From contig JAPFBL010000068.1 of NCBI GenBank assembly GCA_026182355.1, positions 8,779,001 through 8,843,000 of the forward strand: 64,000 bases of DNA. Direction: 5' to 3'. Made by a program: the position numbers and the translations under genes. Positions within the stretch are counted from its first letter, which is position 1, and the number at the start of each line of letters is the position of its first letter. Below, piece after piece: positions 58,130 through 64,000 of the stretch. The DNA is from Hermatobates lingyangjiaoensis. Taxonomy: Eukaryota > Arthropoda > Insecta > Hemiptera > Hermatobatidae. The notes under the pieces were generated by a model that saw nothing but the letters and a program-made list of their open reading frames with translations, did no database searches and was not told the DNA's origin.

Positions 58130-58414
58130 GAGGTGCGAAGAGCGAAGAGTCCCGCAGGAAGACAGGGCGGTACTGAACTGGAGACCGCAGCCAGTACCCC
58201 ACCACTTACCACCAAGCGGGGAAAGGGAGGGAAGGAAATGAAGAGCAAAATTAAGACGTAAAAGGAACGAGTAAAAATTAAAACTATAAAAAATTATAAA
58301 AAAGTAGATAAATCAAACTAAAATTAATAAAGAAAAAATAATAAATACAAAATAAAATACAAAATAAAATAAAAAATAAATAATAAATAAATAAATAAAT
58401 AAATCATAAATAAA

Positions 58415-59959
58415 TTATCGGTTGAGGTTGAGTCCGGGGGAAGAGCGAGCATCAAGTAAGCATATGTATGCCTCCTCTGCAGCTCTTAGGGTAACTTTAT
58501 TGTTGGATTCGGGATCTGTTTCAGGATCTGAACCCTGAAACAGTCATTGAAACTGAGCCCATGGGAGTTCGCATGGATGGCTACAGGATAGTTACTGCGT
58601 TGACCGACTGAAGCCCTATGACCATTCATACGAAGGCTCAACTTATTGGAAGTTAAGCCAACGTAAAAGGAGTCACACTGAGTGCAATCCAGTCGGTAAA
58701 CACAGTTGCACGAGGTACAGGAGGAATTGACCTGAACTGGGTAGGAACGATGGTGGAGAGGGGAATCAAAGGAAGGATTAGGATTAACAATCAGGCAAGT
58801 TTGACAGCCACGGCGTCCACATTGTTTCATTCCAGAACAGGATTGGAAGGCTGAGGGGAAATATGGGAAAAAATGCTTTTTAGATTGGCAGGTTTACGGT
58901 AGGAAATAGAAGGGGGGTGATTAAAGATGGAAGAAGTAGAAGTAGAAGTAGACAGAATCGGAAAAGACTCCTTAATAATAGCACGAAGCTTATAAGCGCC
59001 AGGAAAGTAGGTTGTCAGGAAGAAGGAAGTATTACTTCTATCCTTCTTGGGTCTGGGTTGGTGGGAGATGTCAGCCGGTAAAACACGACTATCAATGAAG
59101 GAGCGAGGATAGCCTCGTTCAGAAAATTTGTCCTTTAAGAGGTTAAGGTGATGTCTGCGATCTTGGAGATTATTGCAGATATTGTGAATACGGAGGGACA
59201 AGGATCGAGGTATAGACTTTTTAACATGGGATGGATGGCAACTATTGTAATGGAGGTACTGTTGGGAGTTGGTGGGTTTTATATGTACGGAAGTCAAGAA
59301 GTGTCCATTGTCTAAAGTAACGTCAACGTCAAGAAAGGTGATAAGTCTGTCGGAGATGTCGTAAGTGAAAGTGATGGAGGGGCAGACATTTTGAAAGGAG
59401 TGTAGGAAAAGTTCTAAGTTATGTTTGCCATGGGGCCAAATGAAGAAAATATCATCAATAAAACGGAGATAAAGGAGTGGAAGAAGTTGACAGGTGGCCA
59501 GGAAATCCTGCTCTAATTTGGCCATGAAAAGATTAGCGTAAGAAGGGGCCATAATCGTACCCATAGCTGTGCCTCTGGTTTGAAGATAAAACGACCCTCA
59601 AACTGAAAGACATTATGCTGTAGCACGAAATCAGCCAAAGAGACAAGAAAGGATGTGGAAGGATTAAGGGGTGCAGTTCTGCCATCAAGAAAGTATCGCA
59701 GAGCGTCCAGACCTTCAGAATGAATGATTGAAGTATAGAGAGAAGTGACGTCCATGGCAACCATGAGAAGAGGATGATCAAGGGTAGAGGGAAGAGAAAG
59801 ATTTTTAAGAATTTGGAGAAAGTGGAAAGTGTCTTTGCAGAAAGAAGGTTGGTTACGAACTAGAGGCTGTAGGAAGTGATCAATGAAGGCGGAAAGTCTT
59901 TCTGTAAGGCAGCCATAACTGGAAACGATAGGTCTACCGGGGGGAGGGGAGTCAGGCAT
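58415..59959 (-). pseudogene. PLE reverse transcriptase / GIY-YIG ORF, left copy
   Basis: Read from 59959: MPDSPPPGRPIVSSYGCLTE and VAMDVTSLYTSI (RT fingers and motif A with the catalytic Asp). After a frame change near 59570 come RGTAMGTIMAPSYANLFM (motif B) and RFIDDIFFIW (motif C, the FIDD form typical of PLEs). Thumb and linker follow (FLDVDVTLDNGHFL, LLKDKFSERGYPRSFIDSR). A further frameshift at about 58828 precedes the endonuclease part with CGRRGCQTC, CVYRLDCTQCDSFYVGLT and LSLRMNGH. One more indel near 58510 breaks the C-terminus. Relative to the right copy, these last two breaks are single missing C residues. The N-terminus is absent. Confidence 0.88.
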
Positions 59960-59972
59960 GTTGAAGGGGAAT

Positions 59973-60706
59973 TTAACCTCTTAAAGGACAAATTTTCTGA
60001 ACGAGGCTATCCTCGCTCCTTCATTGATAGTCGTGTTGTACCGGCTGACATCTCCCACCAACCCAGACCCAAGAAGGATAGAAGTAATACTTCCTTCTTC
60101 CTGACAACCTACTTCCCTGGCGCTTATAAGCTTCGTGCTATTATTAAGGAGTCTTTTCCGATTCTGTCTACTTCTACTTCTACTTCTTCCATCTTTAATC
60201 ACCCCCCTTCTATTTCCTACCGTAAACCTGCCAATCTAAAAAGCATTTTTTCCCATATTTCCCCTCAGCCTTCCAATCCTGTTCCTGGAATGAAACAATG
60301 TGGACGCCGTGGCTGTCAAACTTGCCTGATTGTTAATCCTAATCCTTCCTTTGATTCCCCTCTCCACCATCGTTCCTACCCAGTTCAGGTCAATTCCTCC
60401 TGTACCTCGTGCAACTGTGTTTACCGACTGGATTGCACTCAGTGTGACTCCTTTTACGTTGGCTTAACTTCCAATAAGTTGAGCCTTCGTATGAATGGTC
60501 ATAGGGCTTCAGTCGGTCAACGCAGTAACTATCCTGTAGCCATCCATGCGAACTCCCATGGGCTCAGTTTCAATGACTGTTTCAGGGTTCAGATCCTGAA
60601 ACAGATCCCCGAATCCAACAATAAAGTTACCCTAAGAGCTGCAGAGGAGGCATACATATGCTTACTTGATGCTCGCTCTTCCCCCGGACTCAACCTCAAC
60701 CGATAA
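59973..60706 (+). pseudogene. PLE linker and GIY-YIG endonuclease, right copy
   Basis: An unbroken frame from NLLKDKFSERGYPRSFIDSR to the TAA at 60704-60706. It contains CGRRGCQTC (zinc-binding Cys cluster), CTSCNCVYRLDCTQCDSF, YVGLTSNKLSLRMNGHRAS (the GIY-YIG core, degenerate VYR...YVG, with R and H) and a C-terminus ending in LDARSSPGLNLNR. No reverse transcriptase is left. The open frame extends back to 59876 only because the antisense of the left copy is open. It is intact as read but cannot act as a complete PLE protein. Confidence 0.85.
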
Positions 60707-60979
60707 TTTATTTATGATTTATTTATTTATTTATTTATTATTTATTTTTTATTTTATTTTGTATTTATTATTTTTTCTTTATTAATTTTAGTTTGATTTA
60801 TCTACTTTTTTATAATTTTTTATAGTTTTAATTTTTACTCGTTCCTTTTACGTCTTAATTTTGCTCTTCATTTCCTTCCCTCCCTTTCCCCGCTTGGTGG
60901 TAAGTGGTGGGGTACTGGCTGCGGTCTCCAGTTCAGTACCGCCCTGTCTTCCTGCGGGACTCTTCGCTCTTCGCACCTC

Positions 60980-61005
60980 CTGATGACGACGATTGTCGAA
61001 ATATC
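60980..61005 (+). ncRNA. Hammerhead ribozyme, module B (right arm)
   Basis: CTGATGA (60980-60986), extra C, stem II GAC-GATT-GTC, GAA (60998-61000), ATAT (61001-61004), C (61005), GATGTGAG. Stem I pairs TC/GA and CAC/GTG. It mirrors the left arm exactly in the core. Confidence 0.78.
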
Positions 61006-61066
61006 GATGTGAGTTATGTCTGTGTCTCTCTGTGTGTTTCCTTCGTTTTTTATTTTATTTTATATA

Positions 61067-61082
61067 TATATATATATATACA
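61067..61082. repeat. (TA)n microsatellite
   Basis: Short TA run at the right outer end of the PLE foldback. Confidence 0.85.
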
Positions 61083-61439
61083 GAGATATATATTCTTGGA
61101 AAGACATACGTAGAAGAGAACACAAAAATCACTAATACGTATAACAAGATTTTACAGTAAACAAGTGAAAAAAAAACCAACTGAACAGCAATAAGAAAAT
61201 TAGAAAAATGGTTGGGACCTTTGAAAAATCTTAATTTTTTTTTTTAATTTTCTTACTGTGGTGTGAACGCTGATATATATTCATTCGAATCAAACTAGCA
61301 TAGAACTAGTTTGACTATTTGACACAAATAGTTCAATGAACTTCCGGTTTTAACCGACATCAGGAGAATAAATAGACACGTGGTAACAGGGGAGAAAAGT
61401 GAAGTCAATTGATAATGCAGAGTAGTATGAATGGGAGTA
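61083..61439. other. Decayed module A-like traces
   Basis: Minus/plus pair of ACAGCAATAAGAAAAT and AATTTTCTTACTGTGGTGTG around 61180-61270 resembles module A tails. Near 61345, minus strand CTGATGTCGGTTAAAACCGG is a broken hammerhead-like core. Confidence 0.4.
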
Positions 61440-61560
61440 ATTTCTATTTCATGTTCCAGGAAGTTTGTTCATATCGAATCTCTCAGTCTTAAGATGTGAA
61501 TGCCGAGACTGCAGTTAACTGTAATGAAACATGTCTAAAGGAGGATCTGGTGCCTATTTA
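61440..61560 (+). pseudogene. PLE N-terminal fragment, frameshifted
   Basis: Plus-strand sequence matching 8060-8251: IESLSLKM, then after a frameshift the GCCGAGACTGCAGTTAACT region and AACATGTCTAAAGGAGGATC, followed by CCTATTTATACCAATATATA into (TA)n. Confidence 0.5.
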
Positions 61561-61567
61561 TACCAAT

Positions 61568-61604
<37 letters not shown>

Positions 61605-61880
61605 TTGAAAAGTTGGAAGCAGTCCTTCATTTAAACATATATTGTTAAATAACGCCCTATATTTGGCTTGTATCTGCTTCTTACACAATTTCTCCAGTTT
61701 CCGGAATTCCTTCCTCGTCTCTTCATTAAAACTATAAAGTCTATCACCAATATTACTAGTCGACATGTTTCGAATGTACCACATTCATCATCAGGACAAT
61801 AATGAGAGTAACTAACTAGCTTTCCTACTATTACTCTCATTATTGTCCTGATGATGAATGTGGTACATTCGAACAGCATA
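61554..61880 (-). mobile_element. PLE N-terminal fragment with ribozyme foldback
   Basis: Minus-strand frame (61784-61554): NIGDRLYSFNEETRKEFRKL, CKKQIQAKYRALFNNICL, NEGLLPTFQIYIYI, ending in (TA)n at 61560-61605. Just upstream, 61762-61810 and 61835-61880 form an inverted pair containing the hammerhead core. Here the ribozyme lies directly 5' of the N-terminal coding region, as expected for the upstream pLTR of a PLE. Confidence 0.65.
61762..61794 (-). ncRNA. Hammerhead ribozyme core, ACAUGU type
   Basis: Minus strand: CTGATGA, extra T, GAATGT-GGT-ACATTC stem II (6 bp), GAA, palindromic stem III ACATGT, C, then GACTAGTAAT. Upstream ATTATTGTC pairs as GTC/GAC and, after an internal loop, ATTA/TAAT. 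The plus-strand mirror copy at 61848-61873 keeps the core and stem II but has lost stem III (GAACAGCAT). Confidence 0.75.
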
Positions 61881-62154
61881 GAAATTGAAGTTATTTAAAA
61901 ACAGAGAATTCGGACTGGGTGTGAAGCGATACAACCAAATAGCTATAACTATTATATTGATCAAAATAGATGTGAACAGATAAGACTTTCAAGTAAAAGC
62001 GTCTTGTCAGAGTAAGAGACAATGTTGAGGTAGTTGGGGACTGGAGAAACCTTGTTAGTTAAGAGATCTTATCTGTTTTCCATTCTTATGTGGTTGATCG
62101 TTGATTGTTCAGTTATTATATGAAATCTTTAAACAAATATAGATATATTATAAT

Positions 62155-62362
62155 ATAATAAAGATTTCACATAAACACGTGAAATAACAATCAATGATCA
62201 AACTACAATAAGAAATGGGAAAACAAGACTAAGATCTTTCAGTTGGGATTTTGACTCTGACGAAGACCGCTTGTTACGGTTAAAAGATCTTAGTCTTGTT
62301 TTCCCATTTTCTTATTGTGGTTTGATCATTGATTGTTATTTCACGTGTTTATGTGAAATCTT

Positions 62363-62366
<4 letters not shown>
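62155..62366. mobile_element. Module A foldback dimer
   Basis: Left arm minus (tail only, 62160-62240) and right arm plus with CTGACGA at 62257, stem II, then TAAAAGATCTT where TGAAAGATCTT is expected, so G12 is mutated. The tails TTTCACGTGTTTATGTGAAA face outward to TA-rich sequence at about 62140 and at 62366-62390. Confidence 0.75.
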
Positions 62367-62393
<27 letters not shown>

Positions 62394-62600
62394 TATAAGA
62401 TAACACAAACAATAGGAAACACATTACAACAAACTAATCTTTCATGGGATTGATCGACGAAACCGTTGTTACGTCAAGAAGTACTTGTGTGTTGTCCTTT
62501 TCTTGATTGTGAGTTGATCATTTGTTATTTCACGTGTTTATGTAAATCTTATATATATATATATATATATATATATGAGTTTGAGATAACTAGAAAGCAA
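62367..62600. repeat. (TA)n tracts with diverged module A between
   Basis: TA runs at 62366-62390 and 62550-62577 flank a diverged module A-like stretch (GTTACGTCAAGAAGTAC, then TTTCACGTGTTTATGTAAAT). Confidence 0.55.
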
Positions 62601-63339
62601 CAAAAATTACAATGTCAACGAATCCGTTATCAGGAGAAAGAGAAGGAGACAAACTTGTGAGATGAAGTACGACTTGGAGAATCACAATATTAATTATTGT
62701 AAAATGCAAACTTCTTACAACTGAGTGCAGGGAGGGAACGGCAAAAATTAAAGTAACTAAAGAAAAAAGAACAAAGAGTATGAATAGACGAAATAATAAA
62801 TTAAAATCAAATTAAACGAGTAAGGGAAAGGATAAGGAATAAAAAAATTATCAAATGCTAAGTAATATAAATAAATAATAGTTCAAAGAAAAAAAGACTT
62901 AAACAATAAAAAATGAACTATATATAAGTTGAAGTACGAAGAAAAGTTACTAACATAGTGAGTTTGTTTACTATGTATGTTACTTCCTACTGTCAACATG
63001 TTTCTACTCTTTCCTGGAGCCATCTTCGGGACGAGAATGAGTTTCAAATGTTTTCCCTTTTATATAGGCAAAATAGAGTCAATTAGGAGGATTAAGGTTG
63101 TTTGTTCAAAGCTGGGGGTGAGTGACCTAAAGAGTCCCTGTTACTACCTAGGCTGGGTCTATTTAGCCTTGTTTTCAAATAACTTCAATATTATATGGCC
63201 TTTTCCTAACTGTATATTGATATATGGTTTCATTTTTTGTGTGCATAAAGATTCAATAATTTTTAAGTCCGTGATGATCTCTTTCCTTTTTAATTATTTT
63301 GGTACCTGCTACAATAATTTCTCTTATTAATTTGCTCCA
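62601..63339. other. A-rich then mixed DNA, nothing firm
   Basis: A purine-rich stretch with no gene. 62960-63339 may contain the decayed downstream part of the minus-strand PLE fragment at 63340-63480 (APKRHMEQINKRN-like). Confidence 0.35.
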
Positions 63340-63480
63340 TGTGTCTCTTGGGAGCTCTAACCTCCTAACACATCAGATGCATTGTAAGTCTCCTTGACAG
63401 GGTGGTGTAGTTACTCCAATGTACGAATGTTTGCTGGTTTTCACAGTCACCGTAGGTACATGTATGTCTATTCTTTCTTT
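63340..63480 (-). pseudogene. PLE GIY-YIG fragment, second lineage, copy 2
   Basis: Minus strand: CTYGDCENQQTF in one frame, then YTTLSRRLTMH in a frame shared after an indel, followed by a stop and APKRHMEQINKRN. The order and spacing match the fragment at 52720-53260 (C..G.C, TTTLSRRL..HL), so both belong to one lineage. Confidence 0.6.
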
Positions 63481-64000
63481 CCAAGCTTTGGAGATAAGAT
63501 ATGTGAAATAGTAGATCTGAGACTATCAGGTTTGAAGTAGGGGAAAGAAATTTGTAGTAGAGGAATCTGAAGAAATATACGGAAACTCCTGGAAAACTGT
63601 GCTCCTCCTATGAGCACTAGGCAAATAAATAGTGATGAGAAATGTAGTATCACAGGGATCCCTCCTAGAACCAAACCTGGAATATACATCAAGAGGGATT
63701 GTTCGACTATTAAGAAAATTAGGTGGTTAACCTTTAATTTTCTGGTCGTGGTTGTCCTTCAAAGTATAAGGAAATTATAATTGCTGACGTAAAACATTTG
63801 GTCACCGCTTTGGCATTTGCTTCTACTATTCGTCGAGTTTTATTGCCCTAATATTCAACTGCTTCTATGCGTTTAACTTTTCATACTTATTTCAGGACTA
63901 AAAGAGATAGATTTCCTACTTAATCAAGTGAGCGTGAGCTTTCTAAAATGCTTGCTTTGATAAACAATACATGTAATATTAATGCTTGCCATATTTACAT
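63481..64000. other. Unassigned window end
   Basis: The minus-strand frame at 63468-63692 lies upstream of the PLE fragment in the same orientation and could be its reverse transcriptase linker. I recognise no motif, so it is not called. Confidence 0.3.

Larger units (their letters stand above)
58047..61066. mobile_element. PLE foldback dimer, 1.1-kb arms
   Basis: Two copies of one PLE in opposite orientation joined head to head. The left copy (minus, 59960 down to about 58047) keeps part of the reverse transcriptase, the endonuclease, the 3' untranslated region and the ribozyme. The right copy (plus, about 59973 to 61066) starts further downstream at the NLLKDKFSERG codons. Shared arms are about 58047-59146 and 59973-61066, differing by only a few bases and indels. 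Each 3' end runs through an A/T-rich UTR, a GC box and module B, with (TA)n beyond. Confidence 0.88.

Noticed and set aside
59876..59972. N-terminal extension of the right PLE frame
   Set aside because: These codons are antisense to the left copy. The homologous PLE frame starts only at about 59973.
1..64000. CRISPR arrays, prokaryotic operons, viral genomes
   Set aside because: No evenly spaced direct repeats with unique spacers, no dense bacterial-type ORFs, and no viral structural or replication genes were seen.

Overview
This window is AT-rich eukaryotic DNA from an animal. The evidence is a split, intron-containing gene with consensus GT/AG junctions, abundant (TA)n microsatellites, and remnants of Penelope-like elements (PLEs), hAT, Helitron and LINE transposons. 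An arthropod, possibly a chelicerate, is my best guess. That is an inference from the gene family and PLE load; nothing in the sequence fixes the species.

Only one host gene is well supported. It lies on the + strand from 24162 to at least 50516 and encodes a 12-TM major facilitator protein of the MFSD6 (MFS_1_like) family. Eight phase-compatible exons cover the N-terminus through TM10 (24162-36728). A ninth at 39060-39190 carries the last membrane helix. Two phase-compatible alternative C-terminal ends follow: 50392-50516, or 40538-40584 plus 56934-56975. Two things are wrong with the gene as read. Exon 5 is one base short for its flanking phases and changes frame inside a TM segment. The exon joining TM10/11 to the last TM is absent or decayed, with one weak candidate near 37142. 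This is either sequence error or an incipient pseudogene. Its introns hold a complete 803-bp hAT element with a perfect 8-bp target duplication, a TIR-bearing repeat, a LINE fragment and a 34-bp-stem hairpin.

The flanks (about 2.7-21 kb and 44-64 kb) are dominated by PLE debris: reverse transcriptase and GIY-YIG endonuclease fragments, and many copies of four short modules called here A, B, C and D. Modules A, B and C carry a minimal hammerhead-ribozyme core: CUGANGA, stem II, GAA, a self-complementary stem III (AGAUCU, AUAU or AAUU), then the cleavage base. Extra single copies use AGCU, ACAUGU and AAUU. Module D resembles them but lacks a canonical core.

The modules share an architecture that is the main result. 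They abut (TA)n tracts at their 3' ends. They occur repeatedly as foldback dimers joined at their 5' ends with 3' ends facing outward. One such dimer has 1.1-kb arms carrying PLE coding sequence (58047-61066). A likely reading is PLE target-primed reverse transcription at (TA)n, which is its own reverse complement and can prime from both strands. No CRISPR, rRNA or convincing tRNA gene was seen.
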